From an uncultured SAR86 cluster bacterium (lineage in GTDB: Bacteria > Pseudomonadota > Gammaproteobacteria > Magnimaribacterales > AG-339-G14), in NCBI GenBank assembly GCA_902570035.1, contig CACFWO010000004.1, positions 62,001 to 126,000 of the forward strand: a stretch of 64,000 bases of DNA, written 5' to 3'. Position numbers and translations under genes: made by a program. Within the stretch, counting starts at the first letter, position 1, and every line of letters begins with the position of its first letter. Under the pieces are notes generated by a model. The model was given only the letters and a program-made list of their open reading frames with translations, did no database searches and was not told the origin of the DNA. Below, piece by piece: positions 28,313-38,828 of the stretch.

Positions 28313-30662
28313 TTTTTTGAGATAAAACTTCTCTATTCCCGTTAGAGTTCATTTCGCTCACAATTCCTGCGCTTTCCATTGTTTCAATTAATCTTGCAGC
28401 TCTGTTGTAACCTATTCTAAATTTTCTTTGCACAGCAGATATAGATGCCCTTCTAGAATCTATTACAAATGCAACTGCCTGATCGTAAAATTCATCTTTC
28501 TCTTCATCTGAATCGCCGTTTGGACCTTCGGATAATTCTGGTGATTTTGTAACTTCTTCTAAATAGCTAACTGACTGTCTGTTTTTCCAATCATTAACCA
28601 CTCTAATGATTTCTTCCTCGCCGACATAGGCGCCATGAACTCTTAAAGGAATTGAAGTACCTGAACCTATATAAAGCATATCTCCTTTTCCGAGTAGCTG
28701 CTCTGCACCTACTTGATCTAATACAACCCTTGAATCCATTGAAGAGGCAACATTGAAAGCCATTCTTGCAGAGATGTTTGCCTTTATTAAACCGGTAATT
28801 ACATCAACAGAAGGTCTTTGCGTAGCCAAAAGCATATGAATACCGGCCGCTCTAGCTTTCTGAGCAAGACGCGCAATCAGATGTTCTACTTTTTTACCAA
28901 CCACCATCATAAGATCAGCTAATTCGTCTACAGCGATAACTATTAAAGGTAATTCCTCTAATTCGGGCGGATTGTCATCTTCTTTTTCTGGATTCCTCTT
29001 CCAAAGAGGATCCGTTAAGGGTTCCCCGTCTTCTTTGGCTTTTCTTATTTTAGAATTGAGACCGTTTAAATTTCTAACGGAAAGTGATGCCATTAGTCGG
29101 TATCTTTTTTCCATTTCATTTACGCACCATCTAAGACCATTTGCAGCTTCAGACATATCGGTTATGACTGGACAAAGTAGATGAGGTAAATCTTCATAAA
29201 CGGACAGTTCTAACATTTTAGGATCGATAAGGACTAATTTAACTTGCTCAGGAGTTGCTTTATAAAGAATACTCATCAACATTGAATTTAGAGCAACAGA
29301 TTTTCCGGAACCTGTTGTACCTGCAACCAGCATGTGTGGAAGCCCAGCAAGATCTTCAACCACCGGAACACCTTCGATATTTTTACCAAAGGCCAAAGAT
29401 ACAGTGCTTTTTGCATCCTCGAATAATTTGGAAGCAATTATTTCGCTTAGCAGAACGTTTTCTCTCTCTGAATTTGGAACCTCGATACCAATGGTTTCTC
29501 TACCCTCTATAACTTCAACAATTCTGATGCTTCCAACACCTAAAGATCTAGCTAAATCTTTATTCAAGTTTGAAACTTGAGAAACCTTTATGCCTTTTGG
29601 CAATTCAACTTCAAACCTTGTCACAACAGGCCCTCGCATAGTCTCCTTGACAACTGCATATTCACCCTCGGGGCCAGTAATTTTGAATTCAGCCAGCTTG
29701 GTAATTAAAGCTTCCTTTAGGATTTCAAGCTCATACTTCTCTTTTGAAGATATTTCTTTTCCTATTGTTTCTTTTTCATCGAGTAATCCAATCTTAGGCA
29801 TATCGCCTGGAGCAGGATCTTTAAACAATTCTTGTTGCTTTTCTTTATTAAGCTTTTTTCCCTCTTCGACTTTTTTCTCTGATTCGATAATTTTAGGTTC
29901 TGGCATCTCCTTAATCTTGGCTTTGTGTTCATCTAGAAATTTTTGCCTATTATTTTTTTCTTTTCTTTTTTCTATAAAAACTTGAAGAGATTCTCTTAGA
30001 GAGAGTGATGATTGTTTGATATAAAAGGATGAATTAACTATAAAATCTAAAAAATTTGAAACAAAGTTTTTCCAATTGATTTTGAAAAAAGCTGTTATTC
30101 CTAAAAGAAATAAAAATAATACAAAGATAGATGCACCAATTTTATTTAAGTACAAAATCAATGGAGAAGAGATAATTTTTCCTAAAATTCCTTCGGAGCC
30201 TTGAGGAAAGTAACTTACTCCAAAGTTGAAATGTATTGCTACAAGAGCACTGGATGAAATAGCAATTAACACCAAACCAAATGGCATTGCTACAAAAAAT
30301 CTTACCCATGAAGATTTCGTTACTACCTCTTTAGTCTCTTTATTAAATAAATAGGCAAAGGCAACTAAATAAAATAATGAAGGAACTATCCATGCTACGA
30401 CACCAAAAAAAGAATAAAGAAGATCGCTTATCCACGCACCTATCAATCCTATTGCATTTTGATAAGAAGTTTCTCCAACTATATTTTGAGTTGTCCAAGC
30501 AGCATCTTCTCTAGTAAAAGAAGCAAGTGCGATTGTGCTTATAATAGCTACTAAAAGTAAAAAAAGTATAAAAGCATCAATTAAGTAAGTTTTTATTGAT
30601 GGGCTTAAAGATATAGAATTGAATCCGTTAAAAGATCTTTTTTTTGATTTGCGTTTGTTCAC
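28299..30662 (-). CDS. ftsK: DNA translocase FtsK
   Basis: Septal DNA pump that moves chromosome ends during division. The 787 residues show four or five N-terminal membrane helices (about 25-200), a short charged linker (about 225-300), then the RecA-like motor: Walker A VAGTTGSGKSVALNS near 440, Walker B LIVIAVDELADLMMV, and the C-terminal winged-helix gamma domain (SAVQRKFRIGYNRAARLIETMESAGIVS) that reads KOPS sites. The linker is much shorter than in E. coli (total 1329), a usual feature of streamlined genomes. Confidence 0.94.
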
Positions 30663-30696
30663 TAGTTTTTAAGTATTTTAACATTTTTAAAGATAG

Positions 30697-31638
<942 letters not shown>

Positions 31639-31659
31639 TTCTCTAAGAGTAACTAATAC

Positions 31660-32388
31660 ATGAATAAGTATAAATATTTAAAAACTGAGCTTAAAAGTGG
31701 TGTTTACTATATTGAACTAACTCGGAAGAAATCTATGAATGCTTTGAATACAGCAACTTTAGATGAGTTAAAAAGAGTTTTTTTAGAAGCATCAAAAAAC
31801 AGTAAAGTTAAAATAATTGTACTCCATTCTAACGAAAAAAATTTCTCAGCTGGAGCTGATATAAAAGAAAAACAAAAGAAACAGAATAACTTAGAAAGAT
31901 GGCAAAAGAATTATGGGAAAGAATGCATTGAAGCTATTCTCTCTTCTCCTCAAATAACAATATGTGTCACCAATGGGTATACCTTGGGTGGTGCTGCAGT
32001 TATAGCGACAGCTTTTGATTTTAGGATAGGTAACAAAGATACAATTATTGGCTATCCAGAAATTATTTTAGGAATGAACCTAAATTGGCTTGGACTTCCT
32101 TTATTACAAAATCTAGTAGGGTCATCAAAAACAAAAGAAATGGTCATATCTGGTTCAAATTACTCAACGAAAGAATTAGAAAAATATAATTTTTTTGATG
32201 AATTGTTTGATGGGGATAACAAAATTGAAGTTATTAATAAATGGATCAAGAAATTTAAATCGAGATCCCCTTTAGCTTCTCAAATGATAAAAAGAAGTAT
32301 AAATGTTCTGGCTTTCCACGATGCACTAGCAATAATGCATATGGATTATGATCAATTTCTATTAACTCAAAATTATCTAGACAGCTAA
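31660..32388 (+). CDS. Enoyl-CoA hydratase/isomerase family protein
   Basis: A 242-residue crotonase-fold protein. The first oxyanion-hole motif is FSAGADIKEK near 62, the second is TLGGAAVIATAFDFRIG near 106. The position of the second catalytic glutamate of classic hydratases is altered (GYPEIILGMNLNWLGLPLL), and YPEIILG retains only the first one, so the reaction may be isomerisation or another crotonase chemistry. It lies downstream of trxB and its last 12 bp overlap the convergent nitronate monooxygenase gene. Confidence 0.8.
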   Translation: MNKYKYLKTELKSGVYYIELTRKKSMNALNTATLDELKRVFLEASKNSKVKIIVLHSNEKNFSAGADIKEKQKKQNNLERWQKNYGKECIEAILSSPQITICVTNGYTLGGAAVIATAFDFRIGNKDTIIGYPEIILGMNLNWLGLPLLQNLVGSSKTKEMVISGSNYSTKELEKYNFFDELFDGDNKIEVINKWIKKFKSRSPLASQMIKRSINVLAFHDALAIMHMDYDQFLLTQNYLDS

Positions 32389-33348
32389 TTTTGTTTTCAT
32401 GGTTTGATATTCTTCTACCATCTGATCAACCACCTCTTTAACAGGTGGAGCATTTTTGATCGTTCCAATACCTTGGCCAGAACCCCATATGTCTTTCCAT
32501 GCTTTGGAAGAGTTATCTTTCATAGCTGAGCCAGATGAGCCAAAATTCATATCATCTTTTCCAGAAACCGGAAGATTATCTGGATCTAATCCAGCTTTGA
32601 CAACGCTTGGCTTTAAGTAATTGCCGTGAACTCCTGTAAAAGTTGAAGAATACATAATATCGTTAGCAGCACTTTCAACAATCATTTGTTTGTAGCCTTC
32701 TGAAGCATTTGCTTCCTCAGTAGCTATAAATCTTGTACCAACGTAAGCAAAATCAGCACCCATCGCTTGAGCTGATAATACTGATGATCCTTGAGATATT
32801 GATCCTGATAATGCTATTGGCCCATCAAAAAATTCTCTTACTTCGCTTACCAATGCAAATGGACTTAATGTACCAGCATGCCCTCCAGCTCCTGCACAAA
32901 CAAGAATTAATCCATCAGCGCCTTCATCAATCGCCTTTTTAGCATGTCTGATATTGATTACATCATGCATAACGACTCCGCCGTAACTGTGAACGGCATC
33001 CACAACGAATTTTGGTGCTCTTAAGCTTGTGATAATCATTGGAACTTTATATTCAACACATACTTCAACATCGTGTTCCAACCTGTCATTTGATTTGTGG
33101 CAGATTTGGTTTACTGCAAAAGGCGCTGCAGGTGAATCAGGATTGTCTTTTGTATGTTGTTCTAGTTCTGCAGATATCCTTTGAAACCATTTTTCTAATT
33201 CTTCGGCAGGTCTAGCATTTAGAGCAGGAAAACTTCCAACAATACCTGCTTTGCATTGAGCGATCACAAGCTCCGGATATGAAACTGTAAACAATGGTGC
33301 TCCTATAACTGGAATTCTTAAATCTTTAAGTAATTCTTTTACTTCCAT
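32377..33348 (-). CDS. Nitronate monooxygenase-like flavoprotein (2-nitropropane dioxygenase family)
   Basis: A 323-residue FMN-binding TIM barrel. Characteristic features are the N-terminal IPVIGAPLFTVSYPELVIAQCKAGIVGSF, the central GGVVMHDVINIRHAKKAIDEGADGLILVCAGAGGHAG with the catalytic-type His, and GADFAYVGTRFIATEEA, the phosphate-binding loop. Family members oxidise nitronates such as propionate-3-nitronate or reduce quinones. A strong AGGAGAAAATC ribosome-binding site precedes the ATG. It lies in a minus-strand operon after a 40-residue membrane protein and an acryloyl-CoA-reductase-like gene. Confidence 0.82.
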   Translation of the reverse strand: MEVKELLKDLRIPVIGAPLFTVSYPELVIAQCKAGIVGSFPALNARPAEELEKWFQRISAELEQHTKDNPDSPAAPFAVNQICHKSNDRLEHDVEVCVEYKVPMIITSLRAPKFVVDAVHSYGGVVMHDVINIRHAKKAIDEGADGLILVCAGAGGHAGTLSPFALVSEVREFFDGPIALSGSISQGSSVLSAQAMGADFAYVGTRFIATEEANASEGYKQMIVESAANDIMYSSTFTGVHGNYLKPSVVKAGLDPDNLPVSGKDDMNFGSSGSAMKDNSSKAWKDIWGSGQGIGTIKNAPPVKEVVDQMVEEYQTMKTKLAV

Positions 33349-33365
33349 TGATTTTCTCCTTTAAA

Positions 33366-33488
33366 TTATTGAGATGAAACATAAAGAACGATTGCTGCAG
33401 TCACAGCCAAGATAACAACAACAGATACGATTGCATCAAATTTGCTATCTTCCTTATCGGTCTTTTTTTCATAAAATTCGTCGTTCAT
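33366..33488 (-). CDS. Small single-helix membrane protein (40 residues)
   Basis: Not in the ORF track because of its length. MNDEFYEKKTDKEDSKFD is a charged N-terminus and AIVSVVVVILAVTAAIVLYVS is a clear transmembrane helix, ending SSQ. An AGGA ribosome-binding site lies 7 nt before the ATG, and the gene fits neatly in the 143-bp space between the two neighbours on the same strand. Function unknown; a regulator or accessory subunit is possible. Confidence 0.65.
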   Translation of the reverse strand: MNDEFYEKKTDKEDSKFDAIVSVVVILAVTAAIVLYVSSQ

Positions 33489-33491
33489 AAT

Positions 33492-34481
33492 TTATCCTAA
33501 GTTCACTCTAATCCTACCAATTTGCTCTCCTTTTAAGATCTTATCTACTTCTTCAGATAAAGATTCGAGTCGAACCTCTTTGGTAATTTTTTCTAAATCT
33601 ATCTTCCAATCATTAGAAAAATTGTTCCAAATTTCTTTTTTAACTTCCAATAAAGATTCAGCTGAATCAATACCTATTAATGCCACCCCTCTAAGGATGA
33701 AAGGAAAAACACTAGTTTGTAGTTTATCGCTGGCTACATTACCGCAACAAGTTATCGCCCCTCTTTGAGATGTTTGACTTATGAAATTAGATAAAATGTT
33801 TCCTCCGACTGTATCGACCCCTCCTTGATAAATCCCTTTTTGAAGCGGTTTTCCCTGTTCTTCCATTTCGCTTCTCATAATTACCGAGGATGCACCCAAT
33901 GACTCTAAATAATCAGCTTGATCTTTTTTTCCAGTTAGTGCGACAACTTTAAAACCTAATTTTGATAAAACCATGACAGCAACTGAACCAACTCCTCCAG
34001 ATGCTCCAGTGACCAAAACATTTCCAGAATCTGGAGTAAAGTCATTCATAAGTAACTTTCTTACGCACAGTCCAGCAGTTAACCCAGCTGTACCAATTGA
34101 CATAGCTTCAGCTTCGGACAATTTTTTAGGAAGTGGTATAGCCCAATTAGCTGAAATTGAAATATATTGACCGAAGCCGCCAAATGTATTCATGCCAAGG
34201 TCATAACCAGTAACTATAATCTTTTCACCGCTTTTAAAATCTGATGAATTGCTCTCTATCACTTCACCTACAGCGTCTATTCCAGGTGTGTGGGGATATT
34301 CTCTAGTTACTCCTCTGTTTCCAGAAGCTGAAAGAGCATCTTTATAATTCAATGAAGAGTAGGAAACTTTTACAATTAAGTCATTATCTTTTAAATCAGC
34401 GACTGATAAATTTTCTATTGAATTGCTAAAACCAGAATCTGATTCTTTAGTAACGAAAGCTTTGTATTTGGTATCTTCCAT
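33492..34481 (-). CDS. acuI: YhdH/AcuI-type acryloyl-CoA reductase (MDR)
   Basis: A medium-chain reductase of about 329 residues without structural zinc. NYKDALSASGNRGVTREYPHTPGIDAVGEVIES is the conserved start of the YhdH/AcuI family and VLVTGASGGVGSVAVMVLSKLGFKVVALTGK is the NADPH site. AcuI reduces acryloyl-CoA to propionyl-CoA, a key step in removing toxic acrylate, for example from DMSP breakdown in marine bacteria. No other DMSP gene is next to it. The ORF track starts 7 codons earlier; MEDTKYKAF aligns better with the family, although neither start has a clear ribosome-binding site. Confidence 0.8.
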   Translation of the reverse strand: MEDTKYKAFVTKESDSGFSNSIENLSVADLKDNDLIVKVSYSSLNYKDALSASGNRGVTREYPHTPGIDAVGEVIESNSSDFKSGEKIIVTGYDLGMNTFGGFGQYISISANWAIPLPKKLSEAEAMSIGTAGLTAGLCVRKLLMNDFTPDSGNVLVTGASGGVGSVAVMVLSKLGFKVVALTGKKDQADYLESLGASSVIMRSEMEEQGKPLQKGIYQGGVDTVGGNILSNFISQTSQRGAITCCGNVASDKLQTSVFPFILRGVALIGIDSAESLLEVKKEIWNNFSNDWKIDLEKITKEVRLESLSEEVDKILKGEQIGRIRVNLG

Positions 34482-34560
34482 GAAGAGTGTATTAAACATC
34501 AATAAAACTCTTTTTTAAAGGGATCAAAGCACTTTATATAAGATTATTGACATAACTATA

Positions 34561-34640
34561 AAAAGTGTATGCATTTGGAGCATTATTTATACAAAAATGT
34601 TTCAAAAGTGTATGATGACGCCTTATAAATGCTTATAAAT
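34561..34640. promoter_or_regulatory. Repeat-rich control region upstream of the TorF-type porin gene
   Basis: The 218-bp divergent gap between the acuI and porin starts has two copies of AAAAGTGTATG exactly 43 bp apart (34561 and 34604) and two copies of CTTATAAAT 10 bp apart (34622 and 34632). These distances are close to whole turns of the helix, as expected for tandem operators. A TTGACA lies at 34547. No specific regulator can be named. Confidence 0.45.
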
Positions 34641-34699
34641 AGTGCACTTAAGTCAATGTTTATAGTGTTTAATAGTTTTTTTCTCTTAAAGGAGTTTAT

Positions 34700-35338
34700 A
34701 TGAAAAATTTACAAACGTTTGTTATAGCCCTTCCTTTGCTAATAGTATCTTCTATGGCAAGTGCTGTTTCTGTGTCTGGAAATATTGCACTTACTTCAGA
34801 TTATATTTGGAGAGGGATGACTCAAAGCGCAGGCGGTCCTGCTGTAGCTGGTGGATTTGATCTATCAACTGATAGCGGATTTTACATCGGAACTTGGGGA
34901 TCAAGTGTTCAATTCGGTGACGCTGCTACCAGCGATCTAACTGAGCTAGAACTCGATCTTTACCTTGGGTACAGTACTGACATTGCAGATAATATCTCAC
35001 TAGATGTTGGTTACATTACTTACACTTATCCTGGTGCAACAGATGCTAATTTTGACGAAGCTTACATAGGTTTTGATATCTATGGCTTTGGAATTAGCTA
35101 CGCTGCTGGTATTGACGATGCTGCTGATTATGTATCAGTAGGTTACGGTATCGATGCCGGTCCAGGTAGTTTCTCAGTTGCTTACGGTGATTACGAAGAT
35201 ACTAGTAACGACTTCCTAATTGGTTACGATTGGGGTGTGGGTGGTGATTTCGGTATTGGTGTTTACTACTATGATCTAGAAATGGATGATGGTACTGCTG
35301 ATAGTGGTGTTACTCTTACTATTAGCTACGCGCCGTAA
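34700..35338 (+). CDS. TorF family putative porin (TIGR02001)
   Basis: A 212-residue outer-membrane beta-barrel. The signal peptide MKNLQTFVIALPLLIVSSMASA is followed by VSVSGNIALTSDYIWRGMTQSAGGPAVAGGFDLS, the hallmark opening of the TorF family, and alternating aromatic/polar strands that finish in a strand near the end (VTLTISYAP). It is acidic and rich in Gly, Asp and Tyr. A strong AAAGGAG ribosome-binding site precedes the ATG. It is monocistronic with a strong terminator and a long repeat-rich upstream region, consistent with high, regulated expression. Confidence 0.85.
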   Translation: MKNLQTFVIALPLLIVSSMASAVSVSGNIALTSDYIWRGMTQSAGGPAVAGGFDLSTDSGFYIGTWGSSVQFGDAATSDLTELELDLYLGYSTDIADNISLDVGYITYTYPGATDANFDEAYIGFDIYGFGISYAAGIDDAADYVSVGYGIDAGPGSFSVAYGDYEDTSNDFLIGYDWGVGGDFGIGVYYYDLEMDDGTADSGVTLTISYAP

Positions 35339-35351
35339 ATCTTAAAGATTT

Positions 35352-35388
35352 AAAAAAAAACCCTCTTTATAAAGAGGGTTTTTTTTAT
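35352..35388. terminator. Bidirectional terminator between the porin and carboxyltransferase genes
   Basis: AAACCCTCTTTATAAAGAGGGTTT is a long perfect hairpin flanked by A-tract and T-tract, so it can stop transcription in both directions between the two convergent genes. It overlaps the last 4 bp of the minus-strand gene. Confidence 0.9.
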
Positions 35389-36794
35389 TCTCTTATCACA
35401 AATCCAATCTCTTCTTGCAGCTGTTCTAGATCAGTTTCTTTTTTAGAACCTTTCTTAAGGAAAAAATCTTCTACAACATTAGGGAAGAAAATATAGCTCA
35501 GAACATTCTCTTCTCTTTGTGAAAAATCCTTTATTTTATTTTCTTTGCAAAAAGATCTTAATTTAGATTTAGCAGAATCTAAATCCTCAAGAATTTCTTC
35601 TTCTTGCTTAACTTTTTTAGCAAGATTAGAAAGATTCTTATTTATTTTGCCAGGAACTTTACCGTATTTTCCTAAAATCAAGTTTACAGTTTCAATATTT
35701 AGATGTTTGTATCGTTCATCATCAAGAACATTGAACAATGCCTGAGCACCAACTATTTGCGAAGTAGGAGTGACTAAAGGAATGAAACCCAAGTCTTGCC
35801 TTACCCTTGGTATTTCATTCAATACTTCTTCAAATCTATCATCAGCATCCATTTCTCTTAATTGTGATTCTAAATTTGAAAGCATGCCTCCAGGAACTTG
35901 ATTAATTAACATGCTCGCATCAACACCTTTAAGTGATCCTTCATACAATTCATATTTTTTTCTTACTTTTTTAAAATGAGATGATAATTCTGGAAATAAA
36001 TTCTTATCGATAGCTGAAAAAATCTTTGTATCATCGAACATCGAGACAATAGTTTCTGTTGCAGTGTGTCCATAAGTCATGCTCATAGATGAAATAGAAG
36101 TATCAATATTATCAATGCCAGCTTCTATAGCTTTCATATTTGTTGCAGTTGAAAATCCTGTTGTTGCGTGAGTTTGCATATGCACAGGAATGGAAATGTT
36201 TTGTTTTAATTCTGAGACTAGTTCAAACGCTGCATTTGGTTTTAACAATCCAGCCATGTCTTTAATAGCAACTGAATCCGCACCAGCATCTTCAATTTGT
36301 TTTGCCAGATCTAACCAACTGTTTAATGTATGTACAGGTGATACTGTATAAGCCATTGCTCCTTGAGCATGCATACCATTTTTTTTTACTTCCTTGATGG
36401 ATAATTCAATGTTTGAGAAATCGTTCAATGCATCAAATGTTCTAAATACATCAATGCCATTCCTAGATGATTTTTCAATAAATGCTTTAACAATTTCGTC
36501 AGAATATGGTTTATAGCCAACAAGATTTTTGCCTCTTATAAGCATTTGAAGCTTTGTTTTTTTGAAAATTTTCTTGAGTTCCCTGAGTCTATGCCAAGGG
36601 TCTTCATTTAAATATCTTAGACAAGAATCGTAAGTCGCCCCACCCCACATTTCGACGGACCAATAACCAACTTGATCCATTTTTTTTGCAACCTCGAGCA
36701 TATCATCGAGTCTCATTCTTGTTGCTATTAAAGACTGTTGGCCGTCTCTTAAAACTAATTCTGTTATACCAACTTTTCTTTTGTTTTTATTCAA
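35385..36794 (-). CDS. oadA: Carboxyltransferase (OadA/PycB-type) without biotin domain
   Basis: A 469-residue DRE-TIM-type carboxyltransferase. TELVLRDGQQSLIATRMRLDDM is the metal-binding start, EMWGGATYDSCLRYLNEDPWHRLRELKK is diagnostic for the pyruvate/oxaloacetate carboxyltransferase family, and KDMAGLLKP and HMQTHATTGFSTA supply the active-site Lys and His. The family usually ends with a biotin carboxyl carrier domain (total about 590 residues); here the protein stops after the PYC_OADA domain and no MKM biotin site is present. It would need a separate carrier protein, none of which is near. The start is TTG. It is divergent from GDPD by 35 bp. Confidence 0.82.
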   Translation of the reverse strand: MNKNKRKVGITELVLRDGQQSLIATRMRLDDMLEVAKKMDQVGYWSVEMWGGATYDSCLRYLNEDPWHRLRELKKIFKKTKLQMLIRGKNLVGYKPYSDEIVKAFIEKSSRNGIDVFRTFDALNDFSNIELSIKEVKKNGMHAQGAMAYTVSPVHTLNSWLDLAKQIEDAGADSVAIKDMAGLLKPNAAFELVSELKQNISIPVHMQTHATTGFSTATNMKAIEAGIDNIDTSISSMSMTYGHTATETIVSMFDDTKIFSAIDKNLFPELSSHFKKVRKKYELYEGSLKGVDASMLINQVPGGMLSNLESQLREMDADDRFEEVLNEIPRVRQDLGFIPLVTPTSQIVGAQALFNVLDDERYKHLNIETVNLILGKYGKVPGKINKNLSNLAKKVKQEEEILEDLDSAKSKLRSFCKENKIKDFSQREENVLSYIFFPNVVEDFFLKKGSKKETDLEQLQEEIGFVIRE

Positions 36795-36829
36795 GGCAAA
36801 AAATGCTATTTTTTAAATTATATATAAAA

Positions 36830-37558
36830 ATGCATCCTTTTTTCAGTTCATCATTTCAGCCTTTTGTTCATAGAGGTAATTCTGTCAATTTTACTGAAAA
36901 TACTCTTGAAGCTTTCCAAGATGCGGTCAATTTAGGTTATAAGTACATTGAAACTGATTTAAGAATGACCAAAGATGGAGAAGTTGTAACGTTTCATGAT
37001 GAAAGCATTCTTAGAGTCACAGGAGAACATAAAAATATACGCGATCTTACTTATGCAGAGTTAAGAAATATTCCCCTATTAAGAGGCGGTCATATTCCAA
37101 AGTTAACTGAAGTAATGGAACAGTTCCCTGAGACAAGATTCAATGTAGATCTTAAAATTCAGGGTCTTATAAACAAAGTTGCAAAAATTATTGATAGTCA
37201 TAACGCTTATAACAGGGTATGCATTGCTTCATTTGATACTAAAAGATTAAGGGCATTTAAAAGGTTAAGAAATCAAGCCTGTATTTCAATGGGGATTCTA
37301 GATGTTGTCTTTTTAAAATTGTTTAAATACCTTATTAGTTCTGTTGACTGTATTCAAATACCTCTTCATTGGAAGGGGATTAAGGTTCTTGATGATAATC
37401 TGATTAAAACTGCTCAATCAAATGATCTTAAAGTTCATGTATGGACCATAAATTCACAAGAAACAATGGAGTCTTTAATAAATATGAAAGTTGATGGAAT
37501 AATGACAGATGATGCCGAGTTGCTTAAAAATGTATGCTTGAAATCAAATTTATTTTGA
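36830..37558 (+). CDS. ugpQ: Glycerophosphodiester phosphodiesterase
   Basis: A 242-residue GDPD TIM-barrel enzyme that hydrolyses glycerophosphodiesters to glycerol-3-phosphate and an alcohol. The catalytic pair is visible: HRGNSVNFTENTLEAF and GYKYIETDLRMTKDGEVVTFHD contain the two His, Glu and Asp. WTINSQETMESLINMKVDGIMTDDAELL is the typical end. The ORF track begins 48 codons earlier in a shadow of oadA; the ATG at 36830 (MHPFFSS) gives a normal length. Its last 9 bp overlap the convergent MFS gene. The symbol is a family label rather than a proven orthologue. Confidence 0.85.
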   Translation: MHPFFSSSFQPFVHRGNSVNFTENTLEAFQDAVNLGYKYIETDLRMTKDGEVVTFHDESILRVTGEHKNIRDLTYAELRNIPLLRGGHIPKLTEVMEQFPETRFNVDLKIQGLINKVAKIIDSHNAYNRVCIASFDTKRLRAFKRLRNQACISMGILDVVFLKLFKYLISSVDCIQIPLHWKGIKVLDDNLIKTAQSNDLKVHVWTINSQETMESLINMKVDGIMTDDAELLKNVCLKSNLF

Positions 37559-38794
37559 TTTTGGTACTAGCAATAAAACGATCAGTCCTGGTATGAAAAG
37601 AGCAAGTAGACTGAATATTCCGTTTCTTGGATCACCGGTTAAGTAAGCTACCCATCCAACCAGGGCAGGTCCGAAAACAACAGCGCTTTTTCCTACGAAA
37701 TTATAGAAACCAAAAAACTCTGCTACTTTGTCTGGAGGAACCATTTTGCTAAATATTGCTCTACTAACAGACTGAACTCCACCCTGAACCAAACCAATTG
37801 CGACAGCTAATGTATAAAAGTCTCTAGCTGTTTCCATAAAGTAAGAATTGATAGTGATCAATATGTAGGCAACAATGCCAATAGCTAAAAATAAAAATTG
37901 TCCGTAACGTTCTGCGAGATATCCATAAATTATTGCTGAAGGGAATGCAATAAATTGGACAACTATTAAGGCAGTAATCATTGTTGAAGCTTCCAGACCA
38001 ATATCTGATCCGTAAGCAACTGACATCCGAGTAATCGTATCTACGCCGTCAATATACAACCAGTAAGCAATTAGGAAAATTGTAATATTTTTATACTTTG
38101 AGATATTAGAAATTGTATTAACGAGTTCTTTTAAAGAGGATCTTATTAAACGATCCGTTTTGATAGATGGTTTTTGTTCTTGGACATTAATAAAAAGTGG
38201 AATCGTAAAAATAAACCACCATATTGATACGGTAAGGAAACTTACCAATATAGCTTGAACTTCATTTTCAAATCCAAACCAAGTGGGATACAAATAAAAT
38301 AAAACATTAAATACAAAGAGTATTCCTCCTCCCAAGTAACCTAGGCCATAACCAAAACCTGAAATGATATTTCTTTTTTTCTCATCGCTTACATCAACAA
38401 TCAATGAATCATAAAAAATATTAGATCCAGATCCTCCTAACAAAGAAATACCAAACAATATTGAAGCAGTGATCCAGTATCCGCTAGGGATAAAGAAGAA
38501 AGAACCGGTTGCAATTATTCCCAAGAGAGCAAAGAAAACAAGAAAGTTTTTTTTTGCACCTGCCTTATCTGCAATTGTTCCTAGAATTGGGGCCATCAGA
38601 ACGATACAAAATCCTGCTATTGAATTTGTAGTTCCTAGAACTGCTGAGCTTGAAGGTCCATCAAGTTCTGCCGCCCAATAAGACTTAAAAAAAATCGGAA
38701 AGAAACCTGCAACTACTGTTGTCCAGAACGCGCTATTAGCCCAATCGTATAGCGCCCATGAAAATCTTTCTTTATTTAATAGGTATCTCAACAT
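37550..38794 (-). CDS. MFS transporter of the UMF1/Atg22 family
   Basis: A 414-residue 12-helix inner-membrane protein. The start RFSWALYDWANSAFWTTVVAGFFPIFFK is the hallmark of the UMF1 (vacuole effluxer Atg22-like) group, and FGFYNFVGKSAVVFGPALVGW near the end is also typical. The helix 2-3 loop LAPILGTIADKAGAKK is a degenerate A-motif. Bacterial substrates are not known; eukaryotic Atg22 exports amino acids. The gene has its own start region shared with the small divergent gene 35 bp away. Confidence 0.82.
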   Translation of the reverse strand: MLRYLLNKERFSWALYDWANSAFWTTVVAGFFPIFFKSYWAAELDGPSSSAVLGTTNSIAGFCIVLMAPILGTIADKAGAKKNFLVFFALLGIIATGSFFFIPSGYWITASILFGISLLGGSGSNIFYDSLIVDVSDEKKRNIISGFGYGLGYLGGGILFVFNVLFYLYPTWFGFENEVQAILVSFLTVSIWWFIFTIPLFINVQEQKPSIKTDRLIRSSLKELVNTISNISKYKNITIFLIAYWLYIDGVDTITRMSVAYGSDIGLEASTMITALIVVQFIAFPSAIIYGYLAERYGQFLFLAIGIVAYILITINSYFMETARDFYTLAVAIGLVQGGVQSVSRAIFSKMVPPDKVAEFFGFYNFVGKSAVVFGPALVGWVAYLTGDPRNGIFSLLALFIPGLIVLLLVPKSK

Positions 38795-38828
38795 AAAATG
38801 GGTTTAAAAAAATCTGTCGAGAATTAGT

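Noticed and set aside
29332-29985. Several plus-strand ORFs opposite ftsK
   Set aside because: Low-complexity Ser/Phe/Leu-rich shadows of the ftsK coding strand.
36686-36829. N-terminal extension of the GDPD ORF
   Set aside because: These codons lie within the opposite-strand carboxyltransferase gene and add nothing that matches the GDPD family; ATG 36830 is used.
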